From Desulfovibrio sp. (lineage in GTDB: Bacteria > Desulfobacterota > Desulfovibrionia > Desulfovibrionales > Desulfovibrionaceae), in NCBI GenBank assembly GCA_031284485.1, contig JAISZT010000080.1:1-61370 (forward strand): a stretch of 61,370 nucleotides of DNA. Direction: 5' to 3'. The translations under genes were made by a program, and so were the position numbers. Numbering within the stretch: the first letter of the stretch is position 1; every line of letters starts with the position of its first letter. Shown here piece by piece: positions 17,963-27,805 of this stretch. The notes beneath the pieces are model-generated. The model was not told where the DNA came from, searched no databases, and saw nothing but the letters and a program-made list of their open reading frames with translations.

Positions 17963-18493
17963 ATGCGCAGACATTTAATATTGCTCAGCGATATTCCCGG
18001 CGAGGGAAGGACGTTCATATTGGACGATCCGGCCATCTGGCAGGGGCCGCTTCAGGATTTTGCCATGGACTGCCGGATAAGCAGGCCGTTGCGCGCGCGC
18101 TTGACGCTGCTGCCCGCTGACGACGGCTGTCTTGTACGGGGCAGGATTGACGGTGAGGTCATTCTGTCCTGCAACCGTTGCGCTGAAGACGCCGTGGTGG
18201 CAGTAAACGCCGATTTTGAAAATTTTGAAGAATTTCCAGGTAGGGACGACAGTGCGCTGGAATCGGAAAATCGCATCTTATACGAAAACACCACCCCGAT
18301 GCTGGATTTGAACGCCATCTGCTGGGAAGAATTTGTTCTGGCCTTGCCGGTGGCCCCGCTCTGTTCAGATGATTGTAAAGGCCTTTGCGCCGTGTGCGGC
18401 GCCAATCTGAATGTGGAAAACTGTTCTTGCCGACGTGATGAGGGCGATCCGCGCTTTTCGGTATTGCGCGGAGTTGTTTTGCGTAAGCCCTAG
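17963..18493 (+). CDS. DUF177/YceD-family protein
   Basis: This 176-residue protein is a DUF177 member, conserved just upstream of rpmF in most bacteria. The homologue in plants and bacteria is linked to 23S rRNA accumulation, so a ribosome-assembly role is likely. It carries cysteine pairs in LSCNRCAED, LCSDDCKGLCAVCG and NCSCRRD that could bind zinc. The start ATG 17963 is eight bases after the LysE gene. Confidence 0.85.
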   Translation: MRRHLILLSDIPGEGRTFILDDPAIWQGPLQDFAMDCRISRPLRARLTLLPADDGCLVRGRIDGEVILSCNRCAEDAVVAVNADFENFEEFPGRDDSALESENRILYENTTPMLDLNAICWEEFVLALPVAPLCSDDCKGLCAVCGANLNVENCSCRRDEGDPRFSVLRGVVLRKP

Positions 18494-18586
18494 ACAACCA
18501 CACTGGAATTTTTTATATTGCCAACTCTTGCGGTGCCGCAGGTGCTGCCGCCGCTGGATGGCGTTTGTCTTGAAGAAGGAGAAGGT

Positions 18587-18769
18587 ATGGCTGTTCAACA
18601 AAATAAAAAATCCCGTTCCCGTAAAGGGATGCGTCGTTCACATCATCATGTGGACACGCCGCCGGTTATTTATTGCACATGCGGTGAACCCACGCTGCCC
18701 CACAGTGTTTGTCCTGCCTGCGGCATGTACAAGGGCCGTCAGGTGATCGCCAAAACTGAAGCTGAATAA
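18587..18769 (+). CDS. rpmF: 50S ribosomal protein L32
   Basis: L32 (60 residues) is recognised by the N terminus MAVQQNKKSRSRKGMRRSHH and a zinc-binding set of cysteines (YCTCGE and CPACG). It is a late-assembling protein of the large subunit. The ATG at 18587 follows AAGGAGAAGG. Its stop overlaps the plsX start by one base. The rpmF-plsX-fab arrangement is widely conserved and couples lipid and ribosome synthesis. Confidence 0.95.
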   Translation: MAVQQNKKSRSRKGMRRSHHHVDTPPVIYCTCGEPTLPHSVCPACGMYKGRQVIAKTEAE

Positions 18770-19803
18770 TGAGTGACCGCCCCGTCATAGCTGTTGACGC
18801 CATGGGGGGAGACTTCGGACCTTCGGTGATGGTGCCGGGCACTCTGGAGGCATGCCGTCTTTATGATTTGCACGCGCTGCTTGTGGGCGATACCCGGAGC
18901 ATTGAGCCGGAATTGGCGAAAATTAACGTTGACGGCCTGCATTTTGATATTGTTCATGCTGACGAAGTGGTGCATATGAACGAAAAACCTTCGGACATTC
19001 TGCGCCGTAAAAAAAAATCATCCATCCAGATAGCCTGCCGTCTGGTCAAGGACGGTGCGGCCGTGGCCGTTGTCAGCGCCGGGCATTCCGGGGCGACAGT
19101 CGCCTGCGGCATGTTTATCATCGGACGGCTTCCGGGTGTTGAGCGTCCGGCCTTGGCGACCATGATGCCCACGGAAAAAAAGCCTGTGTTGGTGCTGGAT
19201 GTGGGTGCCAATGTGGATTGCCGCCCGTACCATCTTTTTCAGTTCGGCCTTATGGGTGAAGCCTTTGCCCGTGACCTTCTGGACTATTCCGCGCCGCGTA
19301 TAAGCCTTTTGAGCATAGGCGAGGAAGAAGGCAAAGGAAACTCTCTGGTCAAGGAAGCCTATGATCTTCTCAAGATGGCGCAAAATCTTAATTTTGTGGG
19401 GAACGCGGAAGGGCGTGATATTTTTACCGGAAATTTGGATGTTGTGGTGTGCGACGGTTTTGTGGGCAATGTGGTGCTGAAATTGAGTGAAGGCATTGCG
19501 GGTTCTTTGACTCGCATGTTCAAAAAAGTATTCATGTCCGGCATCTTGCCTGCGTTGGGCGGGATGCTGGCAAAAAGCGCTTTTAAAAAGTTTGCCCACA
19601 CGGTTGATTATGCCGAATACGGTGGAGCTCCGCTGCTCGGACTGCGGGAGTTGGTCATCGTCTGCCACGGTCGGTCTGATGTTCGCGCTATAAGCAATGC
19701 CGTCAAGATGAGCGGTTTTTTTGTGCGCAAGGGGGTCAACGCCCGTCTTGCTGAAATTATTCTTGCCAACGAAGAACTGACCCGGTTCTCCCGAGCCATT
19801 TAA
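18769..19803 (+). CDS. plsX: Phosphate acyltransferase PlsX
   Basis: PlsX (344 residues) converts acyl-ACP to acyl phosphate, the acyl donor for PlsY in phospholipid synthesis. The N-terminal AVDAMGGDFGPS motif and the central SAGHSGATVACG and DVGANVDC motifs are diagnostic. It is a peripheral membrane protein. It overlaps rpmF by one base and precedes fabH by 15 bases. Confidence 0.96.
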   Translation: MSDRPVIAVDAMGGDFGPSVMVPGTLEACRLYDLHALLVGDTRSIEPELAKINVDGLHFDIVHADEVVHMNEKPSDILRRKKKSSIQIACRLVKDGAAVAVVSAGHSGATVACGMFIIGRLPGVERPALATMMPTEKKPVLVLDVGANVDCRPYHLFQFGLMGEAFARDLLDYSAPRISLLSIGEEEGKGNSLVKEAYDLLKMAQNLNFVGNAEGRDIFTGNLDVVVCDGFVGNVVLKLSEGIAGSLTRMFKKVFMSGILPALGGMLAKSAFKKFAHTVDYAEYGGAPLLGLRELVIVCHGRSDVRAISNAVKMSGFFVRKGVNARLAEIILANEELTRFSRAI

Positions 19804-19818
19804 CTTACGGTACATACA

Positions 19819-20805
19819 ATGAATGTTGCTTGTTATATACGCTCTTTGAGCGCGTACGCGCCTGAAGGCATTCTGACCAACGACCATATGTCCAAACTGA
19901 CGGACACAAACGATGAATGGATTGTTTCGCGTACCGGCATCAGGGAACGGCGTAAACTTGCGGACACGGAAAACGCCTCCGACCTTGCCCTGATTGCCGC
20001 CCGCGATGTTTTGCAAAAAGCCGGTATGGACATTGATGCCCTGACGCATATTGTCGTGGCGACATCCTCGCCGGACAGAATTTCGCCCCCGGTGGCCGCC
20101 ATTTTGTCCGGCCTCCTGAACGCGGGGCAGGTTATGGCTTTTGATATCAGCGCCGCCTGCTCCGGCTTTCTGTACGGGATGTCGCTTTGCTGGAGCATTC
20201 TTGCGCGGGAGACCGGCGCGCGGATTCTTTTTGTCTGCGTGGAAGCGATGACCCGCAGGCTTAACTGGAACGATCGCGGCACCTGCGTGCTTTTTGGCGA
20301 TGCGGCGGCGGCGTGCGTGTTGACGGCGGAAAGCAAGGGCGTTTCACCCTTGCTGGAAGACGTCATTTGCAAGAGTGACGGGTCACTGAACGAGTTGATT
20401 AACGTAGGTGGCGGCTCTTCCTGCCAATACAAGCTTGGCGATACAATCGGAGAAGATTTTTTTATTTCCATGAACGGCCGGGAAACATACAAGCATGCCG
20501 TGCGCCAGATGTCGCTTGTTTGTGAGGAAATTCTGGAGCGCAACGGCCTTGGCATCAAGGATGTGAATCTCTTTGTGCCCCATCAGGCCAATCTTCGAAT
20601 TATTGAAGCGGCTGGCAGCCGCCTGCACATAAACGCCGACCGTGTGTTTGTAAATGTGGACAAGTACGGAAATACCTCTTCCGCGTCCATTCCCCTTGCC
20701 TTGTACGAAGCGCATGCCGCCGGAAGAATACAGTCCGGGGATCGCGTGCTGATCACGGCATTTGGCGCAGGTCTGACATGGGGAGCGGGCCTGTTGAGGT
20801 TTTAA
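19819..20805 (+). CDS. fabH: 3-oxoacyl-ACP synthase III
   Basis: FabH (328 residues) performs the first condensation of fatty-acid synthesis from acetyl-CoA and malonyl-ACP. The catalytic triad is visible as cysteine in SAACSGF, histidine in PHQAN and asparagine in GNTSSAS. The C-terminal AFGAGLTWGAGL is typical. It sits between plsX and fabG in the conserved fab cluster; fabD is missing from this cluster. Confidence 0.96.
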   Translation: MNVACYIRSLSAYAPEGILTNDHMSKLTDTNDEWIVSRTGIRERRKLADTENASDLALIAARDVLQKAGMDIDALTHIVVATSSPDRISPPVAAILSGLLNAGQVMAFDISAACSGFLYGMSLCWSILARETGARILFVCVEAMTRRLNWNDRGTCVLFGDAAAACVLTAESKGVSPLLEDVICKSDGSLNELINVGGGSSCQYKLGDTIGEDFFISMNGRETYKHAVRQMSLVCEEILERNGLGIKDVNLFVPHQANLRIIEAAGSRLHINADRVFVNVDKYGNTSSASIPLALYEAHAAGRIQSGDRVLITAFGAGLTWGAGLLRF

Positions 20806-20890
20806 AATATTTATTTGCGGACACGCATTACGTGCATTGAAATTTTGGAAAAAGTGTTGTACAAGGCAACTTTCTTGAGACAGGAACAAT

Positions 20891-21667
20891 ATGAACAATA
20901 TGGCGGAAATTATGAGTACGGCACATGCCACGAATTTTCCAACCGCAGTGGTGACGGGCGGTTCGCGCGGTATTGGCGGGGCCATCGCAAAAGCGCTTGC
21001 CCGCGATGGATTTCAGGTTTTTTTGACCTATGTAAGCCGTCCTGATGAAGCCAAAAACGTGGTTGATGACATTACAGCCGCAGGCGGGCGGGCAAAGGCG
21101 TTTGCTTTGAACGTGAGCGACAGCTCCGCTGTGGCGGATTTTTTCGGGCGCGAAATAAAGGACAGGGTAAATCTTGCTGTGCTTGTCAATAATGCCGGCA
21201 TTACCAGAGATGGTTTTCTGGTGCGCATGAAGGATGAGGATTTTGACGGGGTGCTTGCCGTCAATTTGCGCGGGGCTTTCGCCTGTACGCGTGAGGCGGC
21301 GAAAATTATGAGCAGGAACCGCGCGGGGCGCATCGTCAACATATCTTCTGTGGTGGGCCAGATGGGCAATGCCGGGCAGGTGAATTACGCCTCGGCCAAG
21401 GCCGCTCTGCTGGGGCTTACAAAAGCCTGCGCCAAGGAACTGGCGTCCCGCAATGTTACTGTTAACGCGGTTGCGCCCGGCTTTATCGAAACGGATATGA
21501 CGGCGGCGTTGAGTGGTGAATCCCGTGAAAGCTATACGGCGATCATCCCCTTGAAACGTATGGGTACGCCGCAGGATGTGGCGGAGGCCGTGGCCTTTCT
21601 GGTTTCGGACAAAGCCTCTTACATTACCGGGCAGATCCTGGCTGTGAACGGTGGTATGTACTGCTGA
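20891..21667 (+). CDS. fabG: 3-oxoacyl-ACP reductase
   Basis: FabG (258 residues) is the NADPH-dependent short-chain dehydrogenase that reduces 3-oxoacyl-ACP. The cofactor motif is TGGSRGIGGAIA, the NAG motif is VNNAGITRDG and the catalytic YxxxK is in NYASAKAALL. It has about a dozen extra N-terminal residues; AGGAAC precedes the ATG at 20891, but the ATG seven codons later (20912) is a possible alternative. Confidence 0.95.
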   Translation: MNNMAEIMSTAHATNFPTAVVTGGSRGIGGAIAKALARDGFQVFLTYVSRPDEAKNVVDDITAAGGRAKAFALNVSDSSAVADFFGREIKDRVNLAVLVNNAGITRDGFLVRMKDEDFDGVLAVNLRGAFACTREAAKIMSRNRAGRIVNISSVVGQMGNAGQVNYASAKAALLGLTKACAKELASRNVTVNAVAPGFIETDMTAALSGESRESYTAIIPLKRMGTPQDVAEAVAFLVSDKASYITGQILAVNGGMYC

Positions 21668-21715
21668 GAACTACGGATCATATATAAAATAATAAAAACA
21701 GTGCTGGAGGAAGGT

Positions 21716-21952
21716 ATGTCTGAGTTTGAGGCAAAAGTTATCAAAATTATTGTTGAGCAATTGGGTGTGAACGCCGACGAAGTGAAGCCTGAAGCTTCGT
21801 TTGTGGAAGATCTTGGCGCTGATTCCCTTGACCTGACAGAGCTTATTATGGCTATGGAAGAGGAATTCGATATTGAAATTGCTGATGATGATGCCCAGAA
21901 AATCCTTAAAGTTCAGGATGCCGTCACCTATATTGAAAACAAGAAAAAATAG
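21716..21952 (+). CDS. acpP: Acyl carrier protein
   Basis: AcpP (78 residues) carries growing acyl chains on 4'-phosphopantetheine attached to the serine of the GADSLDL motif. It is acidic throughout, as usual. I chose ATG 21716, preceded by GGAGGAAGG, over a GTG-type start 15 bases upstream. It lies between fabG and fabF, as in most bacteria. Confidence 0.97.
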   Translation: MSEFEAKVIKIIVEQLGVNADEVKPEASFVEDLGADSLDLTELIMAMEEEFDIEIADDDAQKILKVQDAVTYIENKKK

Positions 21953-21980
21953 TAAGCCGACGGTTTTTTAAGGAGTCCAC

Positions 21981-23228
21981 ATGGTCCGTCCACGTGTCGT
22001 GATCACAGGGGTGTCTGGTATTACACCTCTCGCCAATGATATCAGCAATTCATGGAAAAATTTGCTTGCCGGAGAATCAGGCATTGCGCCTCTTACGCTT
22101 TTTGACGCTTCCGCCTATGACTCACGTATAGCTGGTGAAGTGAAAAATTTTGTGCCGGAGGATTTCATGCCCGCCAAACAGGCGCGGCACATGGATCGTT
22201 TTTCACAATTCGCTGTGGTCGCCGGTTCCGCGCTTATGCGTGACTCCGGCTTTGCAATTACAACAGGCAACGCCTTTGACGTCGCCGTGATTCTTGGCGT
22301 CGGCATGGGCGGTCTGCACACCATTGAGGTTTGGCATACCAAATTGCTGGAAGCAGGGCCAGGCAGAATTTCACCTTTCATGATACCCATGCTGATTTCA
22401 AATATGGGGGCAGGTCAGGTGTCGATTTTTACCGGCGCGAAAGGGCCGAATTTCGTCACAACATCCGCCTGTGCCTCCGGCGTACACGCCATTGGCACGG
22501 CCTACAGCGAGATTCTGCTGAACAGGGTTACGGCCGCTGTTTCCGGAGGCGTAGAAGCCACGGTCACCCCTCTGGCCGTGGGTGGATTTATGGCCCTCAA
22601 GGCCCTTTCCACCCGGCACAACGACAACCCTGCCAAGGCTTCGCGGCCTTTTGACGCCTTGCGGGATGGTTTTGTGATTGGCGAGGGAGCTGGAATTGTG
22701 TTTTTGGAAAATCTGGAAAGCGCCCGTGCTCGCGGCGCGAAAATCTACGCCGAAGTGGTGGGCTACGGGGCGTCAGGCGATGCCTACCACATGACGGCAC
22801 CCCGCGAAGATGGCGAGGGCATGGCAAGGGCCATGCACAACGCTTTGCGCGAAGCCAGCATTCCGGCGTCGGCTGTGGGACACATCAACGCGCACGCGAC
22901 CTCCACGCGTCTCAATGACGCTACGGAAACCAGGGCAATAAAACAGGTATTTGGCAATCACGCGGGGAAAATAAAGATATCGGCCACAAAATCCATGACC
23001 GGCCATCTTTTGGGTGCCGCTGGCGGCATTGAGGCGGTATTTACCGCGCTTGCCCTGCACGACGAGATGATTCCCGGCACCATCAACCTGGAAAATCCTG
23101 ATCCCGAGTGCGATCTGGATTATATGGGCGATGGCTCCAAACATATTGTCTGTGAGTATGCCATGTGCAACTCTTTTGGGTTCGGTGGGGCCAATGCAAG
23201 TTTGATATTGAAAAAGTGGATCGGTTAG
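21981..23228 (+). CDS. fabF: 3-oxoacyl-ACP synthase II
   Basis: FabF (415 residues) elongates acyl-ACP with malonyl-ACP. The catalytic cysteine is in TSACASGVHAI, the histidines are in NAHATST and GHLLGAAGG, and the C-terminal NSFGFGGANAS is typical. AAGGAG precedes the start. It is 28 bases after acpP. Confidence 0.96.
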   Translation: MVRPRVVITGVSGITPLANDISNSWKNLLAGESGIAPLTLFDASAYDSRIAGEVKNFVPEDFMPAKQARHMDRFSQFAVVAGSALMRDSGFAITTGNAFDVAVILGVGMGGLHTIEVWHTKLLEAGPGRISPFMIPMLISNMGAGQVSIFTGAKGPNFVTTSACASGVHAIGTAYSEILLNRVTAAVSGGVEATVTPLAVGGFMALKALSTRHNDNPAKASRPFDALRDGFVIGEGAGIVFLENLESARARGAKIYAEVVGYGASGDAYHMTAPREDGEGMARAMHNALREASIPASAVGHINAHATSTRLNDATETRAIKQVFGNHAGKIKISATKSMTGHLLGAAGGIEAVFTALALHDEMIPGTINLENPDPECDLDYMGDGSKHIVCEYAMCNSFGFGGANASLILKKWIG

Positions 23229-23273
23229 CCGCTTGTTTACCGCAAATGCATCGCTACCAAAGGGCGGCGGAAT

Positions 23274-24512
23274 ATGAACGAGATATTGTTGCAGGATCCG
23301 GAGATCGCCAGAGCCATCATTTTGGAATCTGATCGCCAGATAAGTAATCTTGAGCTGATTGCCTCCGAAAATTTTGTGTCCCCGGCAACACGTGAGGCCC
23401 AGGGCAGCGTGTTGACGCACAAATATGCGGAAGGATACCCCGGAAAGCGGTATTATGGCGGCTGCGAGTATGTGGACATGGCGGAAATACTTGCCCAGGA
23501 CAGGGCAAAGAAACTTTTTCAGAGTGAATACGCGAATGTTCAGCCGCATTCCGGCTCACAGGCCAATATGGCTGCCTATTTCGCCTGCCTCAAGCCCGGC
23601 GGCGTTATCCTGGGAATGAATCTTTCGCATGGCGGACATCTGACGCACGGAAGTCCGGTCAGTTTTTCCGGTCGTCTTTTTACAGTTGTGTCCTACGGCG
23701 TGCGGAAGGAGACCGGTCGCATTGATTATGAAGAAGTGGCGACGCTGGCGAACAAGCACAAGCCTGCCGTGATCATAGCCGGGGCCAGCGCCTATCCGCG
23801 CCGTATCGACTTTGCCCGCTTTCGCGCCATTGCCGATGAAGTCGGCGCAAAGCTCATAGTGGACATGGCGCACATTGCAGGCCTTGTGGCTGCGGGGCTT
23901 CATGAAAATCCGGTTTTACACGCGCATATCGTCACCGCGACCACTCACAAAACTTTACGCGGCCCTCGCGGGGGCATGATTCTGGCCGGTGGAGATATGG
24001 AAAAAACGTTAAACAGCCAGATTTTTCCGGGTATCCAGGGCGGGCCGCTTATGCATGTCATCGCGGCCAAGGCGGTCGCTTTCGGTGAGGCCTTGCGCCC
24101 TGCTTTTGTGGATTATCAGCGCAGAGTGATCAGTAATGCCGCCGTATTGGCAAAGCGCCTGACAGACGCCGGGTATCAGCTTGTTTCAGGCGGCACGGAC
24201 AATCACCTTTTGCTGATGGATTTGACTTCGACCGATATGACCGGCAAGGAAGCCGAAGAAACGCTGGATAAAGCCGGGATTACAGTGAACAAAAACACGG
24301 TGCCCTTTGAAACGCGTTCGCCTTTTGTGACATCGGGCGTTCGTCTGGGCACAGCCGCTCTGACCACACGCGGCATGCGCGAAGATGATATTCGCGCTGT
24401 GGCCGATTTTATCATTGAGGCTTTGCAAAAACGCAATGACGCCGCGGCGCTGAAAGGGCTTCGCAAAAATGTGGAAGCGTTTGCCAGAAGCTTCCCCCTG
24501 TTTGCCTGGTAG
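23274..24512 (+). CDS. glyA: Serine hydroxymethyltransferase
   Basis: GlyA (412 residues) is a PLP enzyme that interconverts serine and glycine and loads tetrahydrofolate with one-carbon units. The PLP lysine is in [14 protein letters not shown]. Other motifs are [21 protein letters not shown] and [10 protein letters not shown]. The length is normal. A GGCGG stretch precedes the ATG at 23274. The deaminase gene starts 16 bases downstream. Confidence 0.97.
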   Translation: MNEILLQDPEIARAIILESDRQISNLELIASENFVSPATREAQGSVLTHKYAEGYPGKRYYGGCEYVDMAEILAQDRAKKLFQSEYANVQPHSGSQANMAAYFACLKPGGVILGMNLSHGGHLTHGSPVSFSGRLFTVVSYGVRKETGRIDYEEVATLANKHKPAVIIAGASAYPRRIDFARFRAIADEVGAKLIVDMAHIAGLVAAGLHENPVLHAHIVTATTHKTLRGPRGGMILAGGDMEKTLNSQIFPGIQGGPLMHVIAAKAVAFGEALRPAFVDYQRRVISNAAVLAKRLTDAGYQLVSGGTDNHLLLMDLTSTDMTGKEAEETLDKAGITVNKNTVPFETRSPFVTSGVRLGTAALTTRGMREDDIRAVADFIIEALQKRNDAAALKGLRKNVEAFARSFPLFAW

Positions 24513-24528
24513 CACAGGGATGTGCGCC

Positions 24529-25002
24529 ATGCAGCGATTGCCCTGGTCCGAGTATTTCATAAACATCACCTATCTGGTGAGTGAACGATCCACTTGTTTG
24601 CGCCGTCGTGTGGGGGCAGTGGCTGTCAAGGACAAGCGCATATTGGCGACAGGGTATAACGGCGCGCCGGCGGGCGTGCCCCATTGCCTGGATGTCGGAT
24701 GCCTGCGCAAACGGCTGGTCGTTCCTTCCGGGCAGCGACATGAAATTTGCAGAGGTCTGCATGCCGAGCAAAATGTTATCATCCAGGCCGCAGTGCACGG
24801 CATAACCATCCAGGGGGCGGAGCTTTACTGTACGACACATCCCTGTGTGCTTTGCGCCAAGATGCTGATAAATTGCGGCATACGTCATATCATCTATACT
24901 GAGGAATATGCTGATGATCTGGCCGCGACAATGTTTGAGGAAGCCGGAGTGACAATTGAGCGCGTAAACAGGCCGGACATCGGAAACGTATCCTATGCCT
25001 GA
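24529..25002 (+). CDS. dCMP/cytidine deaminase-family protein (ComEB-like)
   Basis: This 157-residue zinc deaminase has HAEQN as the first zinc motif and PCVLCAKM as the second, with an extra zinc-like set of residues in the middle ([10 protein letters not shown]). Such proteins convert dCMP to dUMP for thymidylate synthesis. I chose ATG 24529 because AGGG lies at a proper distance; ATG 24520 is three codons upstream. Its 3' end overlaps ribD by eight bases. Confidence 0.9.
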   Translation: MQRLPWSEYFINITYLVSERSTCLRRRVGAVAVKDKRILATGYNGAPAGVPHCLDVGCLRKRLVVPSGQRHEICRGLHAEQNVIIQAAVHGITIQGAELYCTTHPCVLCAKMLINCGIRHIIYTEEYADDLAATMFEEAGVTIERVNRPDIGNVSYA

Positions 25003-26155
25003 ACAGGAGTATACTCCCTTTATGCGGCAGGCCATTGTCCTGGCCGAACTGGGGCGCTGGAGCGCGTGGCCGAACCCGACCGTGGGCGCTGTGCTGGTGC
25101 GTGACAATCGTATTGTGGCGTCGGGTTTTCATCGCGCCGCCGGGGAGGATCACGCGGAAGTGGCCTGTTTCAAGGATGCGGCGGCGCGCAATCAGGATAC
25201 GGTTGGCGCAACGCTCGTGGTCACGCTGGAACCCTGCAACCATCAGGGCAGGACGCCGCCTTGCACACAAGCCATATTGGACGCCGGCATAGGGCGAGTT
25301 GTCATGGGGGCGGCGGATTCCAATCCATTGGCCGCAGGGGGAGCCGCGCGTCTGCGTGCGGCGGGACTGGATGTGGTTGGGGGCGTTTGTGAACAGGAAT
25401 GCCTTGATTTGGTGGCGGATTTTTTTGTTTGGCAGAATACCGATCGTCCTTATGTGATTTTAAAAATGGCTGCCACGCTGGACGGTCGCATTGCCACGCG
25501 CAGCGGCCAATCCCAATGGATCAGTTCAGATGCGTCACGCGAAGAAGTGCAGAAACTGCGGGCCGGCATCGGGCGTTGCGGGGGCGCGGTGCTGATAGGC
25601 GGTGGCACGTTCAGGAACGATAACCCGCAGCTAACGGCGCGTGGACAATATGCGGAAGGCCAGCAGCCGCTGGCCTGTGTGCTCACATCACGTTTGCCGT
25701 TGCCCGGCGATGATTTTTATCTGCTTAAAGAACGGGCGCAACAGACGGTTTTTCTTGTTTCTCCGGCACTGGCGGCTTCACCGGCGGCATTGGAATTGTC
25801 CAGGCTGGGGGTGCGCGTACTGCCCTTGGGGCCAGACTCACGTGGGTACCCGGATTTTTCAGGCATGTTGCGCATGTTGCGCAGTGAATTGCGTTGCCCC
25901 TATGTTCTGTGCGAGGGAGGGGCGCAAATAGGCATGGCCCTGTTGGAAGCCGGCGTTGTAGATGAATTCAGGCTGCATCTGGCCCCCATGATTTTTGGAG
26001 ACAATCAGGCTCGTCCCCTTTTTACCGGTCGCTCCCCGTTAAGTCTCGACGAAGCCCTGTCCCTGCGGGTGAGCCGGGCGCACGAATACGGAGGAGACAT
26101 CCATATCTGTTTGCGTCCGGCTGTTGTGGCATCGCAACGGTATACCGTCGCATAA
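24995..26155 (+). CDS. ribD: Bifunctional riboflavin deaminase/reductase RibD
   Basis: RibD (386 residues) does two steps of riboflavin synthesis. The N-terminal deaminase domain has HAEVACF and [12 protein letters not shown] zinc motifs. The C-terminal reductase domain has [12 protein letters not shown] and [11 protein letters not shown]. It overlaps the deaminase gene by eight bases. ribE follows after a 13-base gap. Confidence 0.95.
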   Translation: MPEQEYTPFMRQAIVLAELGRWSAWPNPTVGAVLVRDNRIVASGFHRAAGEDHAEVACFKDAAARNQDTVGATLVVTLEPCNHQGRTPPCTQAILDAGIGRVVMGAADSNPLAAGGAARLRAAGLDVVGGVCEQECLDLVADFFVWQNTDRPYVILKMAATLDGRIATRSGQSQWISSDASREEVQKLRAGIGRCGGAVLIGGGTFRNDNPQLTARGQYAEGQQPLACVLTSRLPLPGDDFYLLKERAQQTVFLVSPALAASPAALELSRLGVRVLPLGPDSRGYPDFSGMLRMLRSELRCPYVLCEGGAQIGMALLEAGVVDEFRLHLAPMIFGDNQARPLFTGRSPLSLDEALSLRVSRAHEYGGDIHICLRPAVVASQRYTVA

Positions 26156-26168
26156 AGGGCAGGACAGC

Positions 26169-26822
26169 ATGTTTACGGGGATAATTCAGGGGCAGGGCGA
26201 AGTGGTTTCCTTGCGTAAAAGCGGCGCGGAAAGCCGCCTGACGATACGCCCGCTGTATGTTCTGGAAAATCTTTCCGACGGAGAATCCATTGCCGTCAAC
26301 GGGGTCTGTTTGTCGGTTGAGGAACACGGCTCCGACAGTTTTACCGTATACGCTTCAGCGCATACTTTGTCGCAGACGACGTTTTCCGCTCTCAAAGTCG
26401 GCGCGCTTGTCAATATGGAACGGGCGCTGGCGCTGGGAGAGCGTCTGGGAGGGCATCTGGTGAGCGGGCATGTGGACTGCATCGCCAGCGTTTTGGAAAC
26501 GCGTGCGGCGGGTCAGTCGCGTATATACCGGTTTGTCTTTCCGGTCGCCTTTGCCCCGGAAGTTATTCCAAAGGGATCAGTGGCGCTTGACGGGATCAGC
26601 TTGACAGTGACCGTGTGCGGAGAAAATTATCTGGAGGTCAATATTATTCCGGATACGCAAAAGCACACGACTGCGTGCGGTTGGCGTGCCGGCGCGCTTG
26701 TTAATATGGAAACGGATATGATAGGTAAATATGTGCGCCGACTGATGGAGACCGGCGTTGCCGGTATGGAAAAATCCGTGGGCGTGAGCAAAGATTTGTT
26801 GTTGCGTAACGGTTTTATATAG
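26169..26822 (+). CDS. ribE: Riboflavin synthase, alpha subunit
   Basis: This 217-residue protein is made of two homologous barrels; the N terminus [12 protein letters not shown] is diagnostic and [10 protein letters not shown] and the second-repeat [12 protein letters not shown] are seen. It dismutates two lumazines to riboflavin. I chose ATG 26169. ribH follows directly; in relatives I know, ribBA usually lies between them. Confidence 0.95.
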   Translation: MFTGIIQGQGEVVSLRKSGAESRLTIRPLYVLENLSDGESIAVNGVCLSVEEHGSDSFTVYASAHTLSQTTFSALKVGALVNMERALALGERLGGHLVSGHVDCIASVLETRAAGQSRIYRFVFPVAFAPEVIPKGSVALDGISLTVTVCGENYLEVNIIPDTQKHTTACGWRAGALVNMETDMIGKYVRRLMETGVAGMEKSVGVSKDLLLRNGFI

Positions 26823-26833
26823 GAGTGAGTAAT

Positions 26834-27304
26834 ATGGAGTCTGTCACAACCATCGCGGGGCGTATGGACGCGGCTGGTTTAAAAATAGCCGTTGTGGCTA
26901 CGCGTGTTAATGATTTTATTGTGGATCGTCTTGTCGGCGGCGCGCTGGATTATCTGGAACGCCATGGGGGCAGGGCATCGGATATGACAATTGTGCGCGT
27001 GCCAGGTGCGTTTGAATTGCCGCTGATCTGCCAGAAATTGGCCGCCAAAAAAACATTTGATGGTATTTTGGCGCTGGGAGCGGTGATTCGCGGCGGGACG
27101 CCGCATTTTGACTATATTTGTGCCGAGGCCACCAAGGGCATTGCCCAGGCGATGATGGCCTCCGGCACGCCGGTGGGATTTGGCTTGCTGACCTGCGACA
27201 CCATTGAGCAGGCCGTTGAGCGTGCCGGCTCAAAGAGCGGAAACAAGGGAGCGGAAGCCGCTGCCGCCATGCTGGAAACCATACGCGTGCTGGAGCAACT
27301 GTAA
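26834..27304 (+). CDS. ribH: 6,7-dimethyl-8-ribityllumazine synthase
   Basis: RibH (156 residues) forms lumazine from the butanone phosphate and the ribitylamino pyrimidine. Family motifs include VPGAFELPL and [19 protein letters not shown] 26834 has AGGAG eight bases upstream; a GTG at 26825 overlaps the ribosome site and is unlikely. nusB starts three bases after the stop. Confidence 0.95.
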   Translation: MESVTTIAGRMDAAGLKIAVVATRVNDFIVDRLVGGALDYLERHGGRASDMTIVRVPGAFELPLICQKLAAKKTFDGILALGAVIRGGTPHFDYICAEATKGIAQAMMASGTPVGFGLLTCDTIEQAVERAGSKSGNKGAEAAAAMLETIRVLEQL

Positions 27305-27307
27305 TCC

Positions 27308-27790
27308 ATGCCCCGGATCAAAAAACAACGGGCCGGACGCGAAGTCGCTTTTCAGACGCTCTATGGGCTTTCCTTTGTACCTGTGTCCAGCAAGGAGGAA
27401 CTGCGCCGGGCTTTTTTGCATTCGCTTGGTGCAAGCGGTAAAAGCAAGTTGGGAGATTTCGAAGAATTGGCGGGTTTTGCCTGGGATCTGGTGGAGGGTG
27501 TCTGGAATGCAAGTTCTGAACTGGATGCCGCCATCAGCCGTTATTCTCATAACTGGCGTGTAGATCGTATAGGGCGTGTTGAACTCGTTCTTCTCCGTCT
27601 GGCTGTTTTTGAGATGCTTTTTCGCCAGGATGTGTCGTCCAGGATAGCTGTCCGCGAAGCCTTTGAGTTGAGCCGCCAGTTTGGTGCGGATGATGCGAAA
27701 AATTTTATCAACGGCATTCTTGATGCTATGGCAAAGGCTGTAGAAAGTGGAGAACTGACCCGCATAGCAGAACCTTGCTGTAATTCTTAA
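27308..27790 (+). CDS. nusB: Transcription antitermination factor NusB
   Basis: NusB (160 residues) is an all-helical RNA-binding protein that works with NusE in rRNA antitermination. The N-terminal KKQRAGREVAFQTLYG and the C-terminal SRIAVREAFELSRQFGADDAKNF segment are typical. The association with ribH is common in bacteria. Confidence 0.93.
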   Translation: MPRIKKQRAGREVAFQTLYGLSFVPVSSKEELRRAFLHSLGASGKSKLGDFEELAGFAWDLVEGVWNASSELDAAISRYSHNWRVDRIGRVELVLLRLAVFEMLFRQDVSSRIAVREAFELSRQFGADDAKNFINGILDAMAKAVESGELTRIAEPCCNS

Positions 27791-27805
27791 TTTTTTTGGT
27801 GCCCT

